A stretch of DNA of 64,000 nt from Tatumella citrea (GTDB taxonomy: Bacteria; Pseudomonadota; Gammaproteobacteria; Enterobacterales; Enterobacteriaceae), in contig NZ_CP015579.1 in assembly GCF_002163585.1 (NCBI RefSeq), positions 1,984,001 through 2,048,000 of the forward strand, given 5' to 3'. Shown here piece by piece: positions 34,076 to 42,842 of the stretch; position 1 is the first letter of the stretch; each line of letters begins with the position of its first letter. Made by a program: the position numbers and the translations under genes. The notes below the pieces were generated by a model that worked only from the letters and a program-made list of their open reading frames with translations, did no database searches and was not told the origin of the DNA.

Positions 34076-34586
34076 AGGCAACGATCCTTTCACTGGTTTA
34101 TAGCGTTACTTCTCACGCTGTCGCGCAAGCTTCTGCCGTTCAGGGACTGATATGTTACAAAAATATCACATTTCGGCCCTGGTGTCGCGTGCGGAGTTAT
34201 ACCGTCAATGGGAAATCATGCTGTCTTTTATCGCAGAATACCCCCGCCAGTTATGGGTTTTTATGATCGGGATCTGGTTTGTTGTACTCAGGGAAATGGC
34301 TTTTTGTTTGTTAATAAAAAGTTATGCATGAATCACAAAATCAGAGTTTAGGGTTTTACTCAGGTTGCAGTCAACGGGTAGTGTTCATATGAACATTTAA
34401 TAAACTTATGCTCATCTGTAGTTACCCGCTCCCCGGGAAGGACTTTTCAGACAGCGATATGTCTCTGATGCAGGGATACTGCAAAGCCGTAATAGCAGAT
34501 GGGCGGTTAATGGCACGGTCTCTGTCGTATTCTCAGTCTCTGCTGAGCATTCTGTGACAGTGACCGGCAACCAGAAGGAAGCTCTG
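34076..34586. other. Intergenic region between AraC gene and hyi, with a TGTTCATATGAACA palindrome
   Basis: About 510 bp without a gene I would call; the reading frames on both strands here are short and unlike known families. It contains a 14-bp perfect palindrome at 34382-34395 (listed separately) and the AGAAGGA ribosome binding site of hyi at 34573-34579. Confidence 0.4.
34382..34395. promoter_or_regulatory. 14-bp perfect palindrome TGTTCATATGAACA
   Basis: TGTTCATATGAACA is its own reverse complement and lies about 190 bp upstream of the hydroxypyruvate isomerase start. The size and lack of loop suggest a dimeric repressor site. No specific regulator can be assigned. Confidence 0.4.
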
Positions 34587-35366
34587 ATGATTCGCATAGC
34601 CGCTAATCTGACCATGCTCTATAACGAATATGATTTTTTTGACCGCTTTGCCGTGGCCGCGGAAGATGGATTTCATGCCGTAGAGTTCTTTTTTCCTTAC
34701 CACTGGCCGGCAGAGAAAATCGGCCAGGCACTGGATAAACATCACCTGCAGCTGGTGTTATTCAATATGCCGCTGGGTGACTGGGATGCCGGAGATCGGG
34801 GATTCGCCGGTCAGGCAGGGAGGGTGGCTGAATATCAGCAGGCGGTCAGTCTGGCGCGGGACTATGGACGGCAGTTACAACCGCCGCGGATCAATTGTCC
34901 GTCTGGTCCGGCCGAAGATACCCCTGAGTCCATGAATACCCTGAAGCAGAACTTTGAATATGCGGCTGAGAGCCTGAAAGCGGAAGGGATCCGCATGGTG
35001 GTGGAACCGATAAACCATAACGATGTTCCCGGCGCTTTATTATCGGGTACCGAACAAACAGTACGTTTTCTGGACTCTGTGAATTCTGACAATCTGCGGG
35101 TTCAGTACGACCTTTATCATTCGCTGCGTGCCGGGGAAGACCCGTTTAAAGTGTTACCGGCCTTTATTGACCGGATAGATCACATCCAGATCGCCGATGT
35201 TCCTGGCCGTCATCAGCCGGGTACCGGAGCTGTGGATTTTGACAAACTGTTTTCTCTGCTTGAACAGCTTAACTATCAGGGCTGGATCAGCATGGAATAC
35301 CATCCACAGGGTGATACCCGGGAAAGTTTCTTGCAGCTCAGAGAAATGGGGTTGCTACCACGCTGA
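34587..35366 (+). CDS. hyi: Hydroxypyruvate isomerase-like TIM-barrel protein
   Basis: 259 residues of the xylose-isomerase-like TIM barrel. Hyi-type marks are 'MIRIAANLTMLYNEYDFFDR' at the start, 'VVEPINHNDVPGAL', 'VQYDLYHSLRAGEDP', 'IDHIQIADVPGRHQPGTGAVDF' region (residues about 205-228) and 'GWISMEYHPQGDT'. It interconverts hydroxypyruvate and tartronate semialdehyde. ATG 34587 has AGAAGGA upstream. No glyoxylate carboligase is next to it. The GhrA-like reductase at 7029 could use the same compounds, although the two are far apart. Confidence 0.85.
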   Translation: MIRIAANLTMLYNEYDFFDRFAVAAEDGFHAVEFFFPYHWPAEKIGQALDKHHLQLVLFNMPLGDWDAGDRGFAGQAGRVAEYQQAVSLARDYGRQLQPPRINCPSGPAEDTPESMNTLKQNFEYAAESLKAEGIRMVVEPINHNDVPGALLSGTEQTVRFLDSVNSDNLRVQYDLYHSLRAGEDPFKVLPAFIDRIDHIQIADVPGRHQPGTGAVDFDKLFSLLEQLNYQGWISMEYHPQGDTRESFLQLREMGLLPR

Positions 35367-35433
35367 GTATCACAAACCCTCTTTCCGGAACGCCAGTCTG
35401 ATGGCAGTAATGTTTAACGGTAATGGACTTCGG

Positions 35434-36300
35434 CTAGCCAGTCGCCATTACCGCCAACAGAAAATCTGCCACTGCACGAACACGGGCTGATTCCAGCAAA
35501 TCGCCATGACTCACCATCCATACCGTTTCACGATAAATCTGTTGTCTGCCATCAGCTGCCTGTAACTGAGAATAGTGTCGGGTCACAAAGTCCGGGAGTA
35601 CTGCCACACCCAGCCCGGCATTGGCAGCGGCTATCTGATGGTTCAGGCTGGTGGTGATCAGCGCTGACTCATTGTGGGGGAAATGTTCACTGACCCAACG
35701 GGCTGATGGCAGATGATCCCACGCACTGTCCCAGCAAATAAATTGCCACTGCGACTCTGACGGATAGCTATTCAGATACTCCTGATGCCCCAGTACCGAC
35801 CAGGGAATTTCCCCGGCGCGCCGCACTTTCAGTGAGTTTTGTTGTGGCCTTACCATCCTTAATGCCAGGTCTGCATCATGCCGGGACATAGAAACCTCAG
35901 AAATACCGGTGATTATCTCCAGCCTGATACGGGGATACTGGTGCATAAATTCCGGTAATGCCGGAATAATCAGCTGGCTGGCCAGTAGATCGGTAGTGGC
36001 CAGCCGGACGGTGCCTTCGGGCCGGCGGTCAGTGCCGGTCAGATGACTTTCCAGCTGCAGAATGCTCTCTTCGGTCTGCTCAGCATATTGTAACAGCGCA
36101 CTCCCTGATTCGGTCAGATAGTAGCCGGACTGGTGGCGGGTGAACAACCGGACCTGTAAGCGTTGTTCCAGAGACTGGATCCTTCTTGACACCGTAGACT
36201 GGCTGACATTGAGTTGGGCTGAAGTTTTGGTCAGGCTCTGGCTGCGGGCAACATTAAGAAAAAAACGGATATCATCCCAGTCAGGGGCGTAAGATGGCAT
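35434..36300 (-). CDS. LysR-family transcriptional regulator
   Basis: 288 residues with HTH 'FLNVARSQSLTKTSAQLNVS' and 'QSTVSRRIQSLEQRLQVRLF', and the usual effector domain. AAAAGGAAAA precedes the ATG. It is divergent from the NTF2-hydrolase fusion gene at 36419, the most likely target, with a nested palindrome in the 118-bp gap. Confidence 0.9.
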   Translation of the reverse strand: MPSYAPDWDDIRFFLNVARSQSLTKTSAQLNVSQSTVSRRIQSLEQRLQVRLFTRHQSGYYLTESGSALLQYAEQTEESILQLESHLTGTDRRPEGTVRLATTDLLASQLIIPALPEFMHQYPRIRLEIITGISEVSMSRHDADLALRMVRPQQNSLKVRRAGEIPWSVLGHQEYLNSYPSESQWQFICWDSAWDHLPSARWVSEHFPHNESALITTSLNHQIAAANAGLGVAVLPDFVTRHYSQLQAADGRQQIYRETVWMVSHGDLLESARVRAVADFLLAVMATG

Positions 36301-36369
36301 GCTGTTTTCCTTTTATGGAAAATGATTTGCCGATAGTAGTGGTTTTTCTCCGTAAATAGCAAACATATA

Positions 36370-36409
36370 CTTTTCGCCATCAGCTCGTACTAAGTACGTC
36401 AACGAAAAG
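36370..36409. promoter_or_regulatory. Nested palindromes before the fusion hydrolase gene
   Basis: An inner 13-bp palindrome CGTACT-A-AGTACG (36386-36398) is enclosed by an outer inverted pair CTTTTCG (36370-36376) / CGAAAAG (36403-36409). The array ends 10 bp before the ATG at 36419 and the right outer arm overlaps its ribosome binding site. It could be a regulator site or an RNA hairpin that hides the start. Confidence 0.5.
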
Positions 36410-36418
36410 GGGTTATGT

Positions 36419-37660
36419 ATGCAGACAACAACATCACAGGATTTTTCTGCCAGTCGTCAGGTAACAGAAAACTGGTTCAGTGCTTTTGCCGCAGGAGATA
36501 TTGCCAGACTGACACAATTGCTCTGTGAAGATGTGGTATGGCATGTGGACGGGGATCCCGGGGTCAGTACCGCAGGATTATTACAGGGTAGAAATAAGGT
36601 CGTCGCATGGCTCAGGAGCTTCCCACAAAACTTTCTCGCCAGAGAGTTTGTGATTAGCCATTACTATGGTGACCATGAAAATGTTCTGGCGGTAGGTCGC
36701 TTCCGGCACACTATTCTTTCCACCGGGCAAACTGTTGGCAGCGATATGGTGATCCGCTTTACTGTCAGAGGACAGCAGATATCCCGTTATCAGATCTATG
36801 AAGATTCTCTGTTGCTGAAACAGGCATTCACTGTACAGCCACAACCAGTGCATCAGCAGGTGCGGATTAATGGCACCGTGTATCGTTATCTGGATATCGG
36901 GGAAGGGCCAATACTGCTGTTTGCACACGGACTGTTTCTGGGCGGGCAGGCTTTCCGCGCACAATATTCCGGACTAAGTCAAAACTACCGCTGCATAGTG
37001 ATTGATATGCCAGGGCACGGGCAGAGTGGCCACTCGCCGTCAGGCTGGACCCTCGATGATATTGCCGAAGATTTGGCTCTGATGATTGAGGAGCTATTTC
37101 AGCAGCCCGTCACTTTTATTGGTCAGAGTCAGGGAGGAATGGCAGGGATACGGCTGGCGGCACGTTTTCCTCAACGGATACAGCGCATGATCCTGTTGGG
37201 GACCAGTGCCCGCGAGGAGCCTGCAGACAGAATGGCTGTCTGGCAGCAACGGCGCGAGATTTTGCACAGTGGAACGCAACAACAACGCAGTCAATTGTTT
37301 ACCAGCCTTCAACAGACGTTGAACAGCTCCCGCTGGCTGGAGAATTCACCGCATGAGGCTCTGGAAGAACGGCAATTAATGCTGCAACAGGACCCACAGG
37401 CGATGGCGCTGGCAGCCACCGCAGCAGTATTTACCCGTGGAGATATACGACCGTTGCTGGCTGATATTAGGGTACCGGTACTGGTCATCTGTGGTGAAAA
37501 AGACCCTGCGACGCCACCGGAACTCAGTATAGAGATTGCAGATACACTGCCATCAGGTGAGCTGGCTCTGTTGCCTGAGACCGGGCATCACCCAATGCTG
37601 GAATCCGCAGAGCAGGTCACGGGGCTTATCCGGCAGTTTCTCAGTAAAACTGACCACTAA
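36419..37660 (+). CDS. NTF2/SnoaL-like domain fused to alpha/beta hydrolase
   Basis: 413 residues in two parts. Residues about 10-135 form a SnoaL/NTF2-like domain ('VTENWFSAFAAGDIARLTQL', 'WHVDGDPGVSTAGLLQGRNK'). Residues about 148-413 form an alpha/beta hydrolase with oxyanion 'FAHGLFLGG', Ser237 in 'FIGQSQGGMAG', Asp362 in 'VICGEKDPATPPE' and His390 in 'LPETGHHPM'. The hydrolase domain resembles lactone/ester or C-C hydrolases. The two domains are continuous with no internal stop. It is divergent from a LysR gene. The substrate is unknown. Confidence 0.85.
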   Translation: MQTTTSQDFSASRQVTENWFSAFAAGDIARLTQLLCEDVVWHVDGDPGVSTAGLLQGRNKVVAWLRSFPQNFLAREFVISHYYGDHENVLAVGRFRHTILSTGQTVGSDMVIRFTVRGQQISRYQIYEDSLLLKQAFTVQPQPVHQQVRINGTVYRYLDIGEGPILLFAHGLFLGGQAFRAQYSGLSQNYRCIVIDMPGHGQSGHSPSGWTLDDIAEDLALMIEELFQQPVTFIGQSQGGMAGIRLAARFPQRIQRMILLGTSAREEPADRMAVWQQRREILHSGTQQQRSQLFTSLQQTLNSSRWLENSPHEALEERQLMLQQDPQAMALAATAAVFTRGDIRPLLADIRVPVLVICGEKDPATPPELSIEIADTLPSGELALLPETGHHPMLESAEQVTGLIRQFLSKTDH

Positions 37661-37668
37661 GACAGATA

Positions 37669-37722
37669 ACCGCTGTTTATTGCTGGTGGTGTGCTTGCAA
37701 CAGGCAGCGGTGATTATTTTTT
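37669..37722 (+). terminator. Putative terminator after the fusion hydrolase
   Basis: ACCGCTG (37669-37675) and CAGCGGT (37705-37711) are complementary and are followed by GATTATTTTTTATT. The loop is long (29 nt) but partly self-pairing. Its position 9 bp after the stop codon supports a terminator. Confidence 0.4.
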
Positions 37723-37877
37723 ATTCATGGAAAATTCTGATGCTGTACTGACATAGTACTCACCAGAAATGAGTCTGGTTCCCAGGATGCTGTCTGAACC
37801 GGCTAATGAGGTTGAATTCGGATGTTTTATCAGGTCGCTGATGACCTTATCCGGCTGCCTGTCCGGTAAGCTATCCC

Positions 37878-38282
37878 TTGAATCACGGGTACTTTCGCAG
37901 ATATGTCCTTATAACCGATGACGAGATACCAAAGATTGTCGGCTTCTATACACTTTCAGGCAGCAGTTTTGAGCGCGACTCTTTGCCAACCAAAAGCCAG
38001 CAAAAGGAGATCCCTTATTCTAATGCTCCGGCTATCACTCTGGGCAGGTTGGCAATAGACATATCGCTTCAGGGAAATGGCTACGGGGCGGTACTTGTTG
38101 CCCATGCAATAAAAGTTGTGTCAAAAGCTTCTGATGCGGTCGGCATACACGGTATGTTTGTTGATGCTTTGAATGAAGCAGCAAGAAAATTGTACCGCCA
38201 GTTGGGTTTTACCGAACTTAAATCGCCCAATGACAATTCACTCTTCATCTCAACTTCATCCATAAAACTACTTTATCCCTAA
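37878..38282 (+). pseudogene. N-terminally truncated GNAT acetyltransferase (toxin-like)
   Basis: The 134-residue frame matches the C-terminal three quarters of the GNAT proteins that serve as toxins with DUF1778/RHH antitoxins: 'DDEIPKIVGFYTLSGSSFERD', acetyl-CoA motif 'ISLQGNGYGAVLVAHA', and 'AVGIHGMFVDALNEAARKLY' then 'RQLGFTEL'. Roughly 35-40 N-terminal residues are missing; the frame opens at a TTG with no ribosome binding site, and the upstream frames do not supply the lost part. No antitoxin gene precedes it. It is probably a remnant of a toxin-antitoxin locus. Confidence 0.65.
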
Positions 38283-38453
38283 TCTGAGATAAATCCAGCG
38301 AAGGTGGGCAATGGTCTGGTTTATTTAAAAAAACTCATAACACTGCCCGGTCTGTTTAGCCATGCAGGTAATCAATCCGGATAGTCGACAGATAATCTAA
38401 AATAATCTCATCTTCAATAGTGAAATCATATCCATGGATTGCGCTTTCATTAT

Positions 38454-39776
38454 TTACGGGAAAAAGGGGTTTTCCGGTACGTTCAGTCCCAGTGTATCGC
38501 GCAAGGTTTTGCCAGGGTATTCCTTACGGAAAACACCGGACCGTTGCAGTCTGGGAACAACCTCGTCCAGGAACAGGTTGCCGTCAGTTTCCAGATAAGC
38601 GGGTAGGATCACAAAACCATCACAGGCTCCGGCCTGATACCATTCTGTCATCATTGCCGCAATTTCGTCAGCGGTACCTGCCGGGGACGGGAATGACAGG
38701 CTTTCTGCATAACGTAGCGCCATTTCCCCTAAGGTCAGTCGCTGTTCAAGTGCCTGACTGATCACAAAATTAAACCGGCCTTTGCTGCCGGTGATAAAAT
38801 CACGAATATCCGGCACGGGTTGGTCAACCGGATAGCGTCCCAGATCATGATTCATGCTGGCGGACATAAAACTCAACGCAGAATCCACCGTGATCAGAGA
38901 ATCAAGATGATGCTTTTTCTCCTTCGCTGCCGCGCGTGTTTCTGCAATCACCGGAACCAGACCGGGTAAAATGCGCGCATGCTGTGGCTGACGTCCGGCC
39001 AGCGCCACTTTCTGCTTAATCCGCTGACAGAAACTGGCTGCTCGTTGCAGATCCGGTTGTACGACGAACATTACCTCGGCAAAGTGTGCGGCAAGATCAA
39101 TGAATTCATCAGACACTCCCGCCTGAATGGTGACCGGGTAGCCCTGCGGCGGCCGTGGGATATTCAATGGTCCACGGACACTAAACCATTCACTGTGATG
39201 ATGCAGATAACGAAAGCGTTCCGGATTAGCAAACAACGCATTTTGCTGGTCATTAACTACCGCATCGGCGGCGAAACTGTCCCACAATTGACGGACCAGA
39301 GGGATAAATTCGGCGGCACGCCGGTAGCGTTCGCTGTGTGAATAGTGTTGTGAACGTCCGTAATTACGTGCCTCGGCATCGCTGACCGAAGTCACTACAT
39401 TCCAGGCAGCCCGGCCTTCGCTGATATGGTCAATATTTGCCAGTTGGCGAGCCACGGTATAAGGCAGAGAATATGAGGATGAGACGGTGCCACCGAGTCC
39501 GATTTGCGTAGTGACCGCCGCCAGTGCAGCCAGCAGAGTCAACGGTTCCGACCATCCCTGGGGCCGGCTTCTGACGGTTGCTGACAGGTCACCGCCATAG
39601 ATATCATCAATGGCCAACTTATCTGCAATAAACACCATATCCAGTTTTGCTGCTTCTGCACGCAATGCAATATTGCGCAGTAACGGCCAGCGACTGCCGT
39701 TATCCCTGGCTGCCTGTGGATAGCGCCATCCGCCCTGGTGGATACCCGCATCGAGATATAACGCAAGGTTCATCAT
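38454..39776 (-). CDS. LLM-class flavin-dependent monooxygenase (NtaA/SnaA/DszA-like)
   Basis: 440 residues of the bacterial luciferase-like family, NtaA/SnaA/DszA subgroup: 'YPQAARDNGSRWPLLRNIAL', 'GLGGTVSSSYSLPYTVARQL' and 'NIDHISEGRAAWNVVTS'. These enzymes use FMNH2 and oxygen to cleave C-N or C-S bonds (aminopolycarboxylates, sulfones, sulfides). The ATG overlaps the stop of the solute-binding protein gene (ATGATGA), so binding protein and oxygenase are coupled. A flavin reductase is not encoded alongside. Sulfur or nitrogen scavenging is likely. Confidence 0.88.
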   Translation of the reverse strand: MMNLALYLDAGIHQGGWRYPQAARDNGSRWPLLRNIALRAEAAKLDMVFIADKLAIDDIYGGDLSATVRSRPQGWSEPLTLLAALAAVTTQIGLGGTVSSSYSLPYTVARQLANIDHISEGRAAWNVVTSVSDAEARNYGRSQHYSHSERYRRAAEFIPLVRQLWDSFAADAVVNDQQNALFANPERFRYLHHHSEWFSVRGPLNIPRPPQGYPVTIQAGVSDEFIDLAAHFAEVMFVVQPDLQRAASFCQRIKQKVALAGRQPQHARILPGLVPVIAETRAAAKEKKHHLDSLITVDSALSFMSASMNHDLGRYPVDQPVPDIRDFITGSKGRFNFVISQALEQRLTLGEMALRYAESLSFPSPAGTADEIAAMMTEWYQAGACDGFVILPAYLETDGNLFLDEVVPRLQRSGVFRKEYPGKTLRDTLGLNVPENPFFP

Positions 39777-40690
39777 GGCTGGAGTCCCTTTGACGCTGTA
39801 AAAAATCCGGCACTGAGTAAACTCCTGGCTTTCAGACCTGGCTTAATCAGGCCACTTTGAGTGAAGGTATCTATTGCCGCCTGTTGACGGGCGATCAGCA
39901 GGTTAAAATTGCTCACCGGTGAGTTGTCTTCACGTTTTACCTTACTTAATGCGACGTTTTCCGGGATACCCAGAATCCGGCTGATGGTTTGAGAATAAGC
40001 TTCCGGGTGTTGTAACCCCCAGATTCTGGCTCTGGATAATCGCTGGCTAAAATCCTGTAACTCATCGTGTTTATCAGCAATTGCCTGATCGGTCGCCACC
40101 AGGTAATTGGATACAGGGAAGTTTTTGCCGTCTACCAGAAGACGGTCGCCAGACTGGTATAAACCGAATGAAACATAAGGTTCCCAACTGGCAACGGCAT
40201 CCACTGAACCATTATCCAGCGCCGGTGAGGCATCTGCCGGGGAAAGGAAGACAAACCGGACACTGTTCGCAGGCATACCAGCTTTGGCCAGCGCCGAGAG
40301 CACCAGATTTTGCCCCGCAGAGCCTTTCACCGTAGCGACTGTCTTACCCTGAAGCTGATGGATGTTATGTATCGGGCTGTTCTGTTTAACGATAATTCCG
40401 TTACCCAGGTATTGAGATGCCTGCACAGCTTTAACCGAGGCTCCCGCCGCGACGGCAAATGCCAGCGGGCCATCACCTACCATACCTGCATCCAGATGAC
40501 CGGAATTCAGTGATTCCAGTAGTGGGGCTGCATTGGGAAACTCGACCCATTTCACCGTATATGACAGATGACTGATTTCACCGGCAGCTTCCATCACGGC
40601 CCTGGCATTGCCTTTCTGATCACCGATAGTCAGTTGTGTGGCCTGAACTGTTGCGCTGCAAAACAACAATGCACAGATAAATAATTTCAT
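39773..40690 (-). CDS. ABC transporter substrate-binding protein, sulfonate/nitrate (SsuA/TauA) type
   Basis: 305 residues with a short Sec signal ('MKLFICALLFCSATVQA') and the periplasmic-binding fold of the NMT1/SsuA group ('LTIGDQKGNARAVMEAAG', 'LNSGHLDAGMVGDGPLAFAV', 'DAVASWEPYVSFG'). It should capture an organosulfur or organonitrogen compound in the periplasm. AGGGAAA precedes the ATG. No permease or ATPase is in this operon; the ABC genes at 42843-44446 could serve it, or it may use a distant system. Confidence 0.88.
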   Translation of the reverse strand: MKLFICALLFCSATVQATQLTIGDQKGNARAVMEAAGEISHLSYTVKWVEFPNAAPLLESLNSGHLDAGMVGDGPLAFAVAAGASVKAVQASQYLGNGIIVKQNSPIHNIHQLQGKTVATVKGSAGQNLVLSALAKAGMPANSVRFVFLSPADASPALDNGSVDAVASWEPYVSFGLYQSGDRLLVDGKNFPVSNYLVATDQAIADKHDELQDFSQRLSRARIWGLQHPEAYSQTISRILGIPENVALSKVKREDNSPVSNFNLLIARQQAAIDTFTQSGLIKPGLKARSLLSAGFFTASKGLQP

Positions 40691-40811
40691 TTACTATTTC
40701 CCTGTTAAATTCACAGCTTAACCAGCGGCATCATGGCGGCAAAATAACGATATCTGACAAGCTTTTCCGCCAGATGGCAGAAACCGATATCCTATCCCTG
40801 AAGGAGCAGAA

Positions 40812-41516
40812 ATGACTGCCACCCGGAGTTTACCTGTTGTACTACTGCCCGGTTTTATGCTGGATGAAACGCTTTGGGATGATTACCTGGAAAAAATGAC
40901 AACAGACCGCAGCTATTTGCGGCTGCCATTGTCACCGGGTGAAACGTTGCAGGAAATTGCCGCCGGTTATGCAGACCGTCTGCCTGAACGCTTTGTGATT
41001 GTGGGCTTTTCGATGGGTGGTTATGTCGCCCGTACTTTAGCTGCGCAATACGGGGAGCGGGTGACAGGAATGATACTGATAGCCACCTCGTTGCGTGACG
41101 ATACACCGCTACAGAAACAGCGGAAGCGGGACGCTGCTGCTGCAACCCTGAATGGGAGTTTTCAGGGATTAAGTCCGTCCGCGATTAAAACCTCACTGCA
41201 CCCGGAACATGCTGCTGATCCTCAACTGGTACAGCGAATCAGAAACATGGGTAAAACGCTGGGAGCACAAGTGTTCCGTAATCAGTCTCTGCTCGACCGG
41301 ACAGATATTCCGCTTAACAGTATCAACTGTCCGGTGCTGGTGATCAGCGCACGTCAGGATAATCTGCGTCTGCCGGAGGAAGCCGTTGAGCTGGCAGAGC
41401 GGTTTACTCAGGCTGAATCGCTGGTGGTTGAGCACTGTGGACATATGATCCCTCTGGAACAACCGGCAAAACTGGCAGAAATTACCACCAACTGGCTGGC
41501 GAAACACCGGCTGTAA
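40812..41516 (+). CDS. Alpha/beta hydrolase
   Basis: 234 residues. Ser67 lies in 'VGFSMGGYVARTLA', with an acidic residue in 'ISARQDNLRLPEE' and His in 'VEHCGHMIPLEQP'. The oxyanion region 'LPGFMLDETLWDD' is typical of small esterase/lactonase-like hydrolases. GAAGGAG precedes the ATG. It is divergent from the solute-binding protein/monooxygenase pair and upstream of the ABC operon, and could hydrolyse an ester form of the imported compound. Confidence 0.82.
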   Translation: MTATRSLPVVLLPGFMLDETLWDDYLEKMTTDRSYLRLPLSPGETLQEIAAGYADRLPERFVIVGFSMGGYVARTLAAQYGERVTGMILIATSLRDDTPLQKQRKRDAAAATLNGSFQGLSPSAIKTSLHPEHAADPQLVQRIRNMGKTLGAQVFRNQSLLDRTDIPLNSINCPVLVISARQDNLRLPEEAVELAERFTQAESLVVEHCGHMIPLEQPAKLAEITTNWLAKHRL

Positions 41517-41732
41517 AACAGTCTGTCCCCCGGTGCTGGTGAGGCTTGTTTCCCGGGGGAAAGTTTACTGCATTTTTGATCAACCCTTCTGAACGTTTAA
41601 CTTTTCTTCGCTGTCTGCTCCTGATAGTGCAATGCACTGTACAGGAGCACCATGATGGGAAATTTCCGACTAACTCACGGTAATCACTGGCGATGTCGGG
41701 CAGCATAGTTTTGGCATTCTGCTTGCATGGGA

Positions 41733-41746
41733 TTGTCTATACATGG
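41733..41746 (+). promoter_or_regulatory. Candidate GntR operator TTGTCTATACATGG
   Basis: TTGTCTATACATG here matches at 12 of 13 bases TTGTCTACACATG on the minus strand at 50143-50155, next to the GntR gene. The motif resembles HutC-type operators (TTGT-n-TATACAA). It lies 47 bp upstream of the ABC binding-protein start, in promoter position. This links the regulator to the operon. Confidence 0.6.
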
Positions 41747-41792
41747 CCGGATAACCCCGGTCTTCTGCTGACTCTGACGGAAGGGTACCTTT

Positions 41793-42779
41793 ATGTTTTC
41801 AGTGCGTAATTTGACAAAAACAGTGGCTGTACTGTGTTGGGCAGGTGCAATGGGGATGTCGGCAACGGCAGCGCAGGCAGCGGATACCACTGAAGTCAAA
41901 ATGGGTATCGAACCCTGGCTCGGCTATGGACAGTGGTATGTCGCTGCCGGCCAGAACATATTTGAAAAACAGGGCCTGAAAAAGGTCAATATTATTAATT
42001 TTACCGAAGATAAAGATATTAACGCAGCACTGGCCAGCGGGCAGATCGATGTGGCAAATATCGCCACTCATACCGCAATGGGAATGATTTCGGCAGGGTT
42101 GCCGGTCAAAATCGTTATGATGCTCGATCAGAGTAATACTGCAGATGCCATGCTGGCGGGTAAAGGTGTTGCCAGCATTAAAGATCTGAAAGGTAAGCAG
42201 GTGGCCTATGAAGAGGGCAGTACCAGCGATATTCTGCTGCGCAGTGCACTGGCCGCCGCGGGGCTGAAATATTCAGATATTAAACCGGTGCCAATGCCAG
42301 CGGCCTCCGCCGGGGATTCTATTATTGCCGGACGGGTTCCGGTCGCAGTGACTTACGAACCTTATCTGACAGTAGCGCGTAAGGGGAATCCTGATCTGAA
42401 GGTTATCTATAGCGGGGCATCTGACCCGGGGCTTATCAGTGACGTGCTGGTAGTCCGTGATGATTATATTACTGCGCACCCGCAGGAAATTAAGGCACTG
42501 ATTAAATCATGGGGTGAGGCTCTGGATTATTATAACGCTCATACCAGTGAGGGACGGGCAGTAATTTCCAAAGCGGTGGGTGCTTCCCCGGATGATCTGA
42601 AAACTGCATTTGACGGTATTCATTACTATTCACTGGCCGACAATAAAAAGTTCCTGTCACATGATTTTACGACCAAAACCTTCCCACACATTCTGAAAGC
42701 GGCTACCGAAGCAGGTATTGTCAGTGCTCCGGTGACCCCGGCACAAACGATAGATGCCAGCTTTGTTGATGCACCGTAA
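41793..42779 (+). CDS. ABC transporter substrate-binding protein, NitT/TauT type
   Basis: 328 residues with a Sec signal ending 'GMSATAAQAADT' and the NMT1/SsuA fold: 'GIEPWLGYGQWYVAAGQNIF', 'ALASGQIDVANIATHTAMGM', 'PVAVTYEPYLTVARK'. It delivers its ligand to the permease and ATPase encoded next. GGAAGGG precedes the ATG. It opens an eight-gene rightward series ending at 48811. The ligand class (sulfonate, nitrate-like, amino alcohol) is not decidable from sequence. Confidence 0.9.
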   Translation: MFSVRNLTKTVAVLCWAGAMGMSATAAQAADTTEVKMGIEPWLGYGQWYVAAGQNIFEKQGLKKVNIINFTEDKDINAALASGQIDVANIATHTAMGMISAGLPVKIVMMLDQSNTADAMLAGKGVASIKDLKGKQVAYEEGSTSDILLRSALAAAGLKYSDIKPVPMPAASAGDSIIAGRVPVAVTYEPYLTVARKGNPDLKVIYSGASDPGLISDVLVVRDDYITAHPQEIKALIKSWGEALDYYNAHTSEGRAVISKAVGASPDDLKTAFDGIHYYSLADNKKFLSHDFTTKTFPHILKAATEAGIVSAPVTPAQTIDASFVDAP

Positions 42780-42842
42780 TTCTCTGTTTGATCTGCAGCT
42801 CTGTCGGATAACGGCAGAGTTTTGCCTTTGTGTGGAGTCACT

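Noticed and set aside
34412..34745. Leftward frames across the hyi start
   Set aside because: Antisense to the start of the hyi gene, no ribosome binding site and no family match.
37742..37877. Missing N-terminus of the GNAT protein in another frame (frameshift rather than deletion)
   Set aside because: None of the three frames upstream gives the expected N-terminal residues; stops are frequent.
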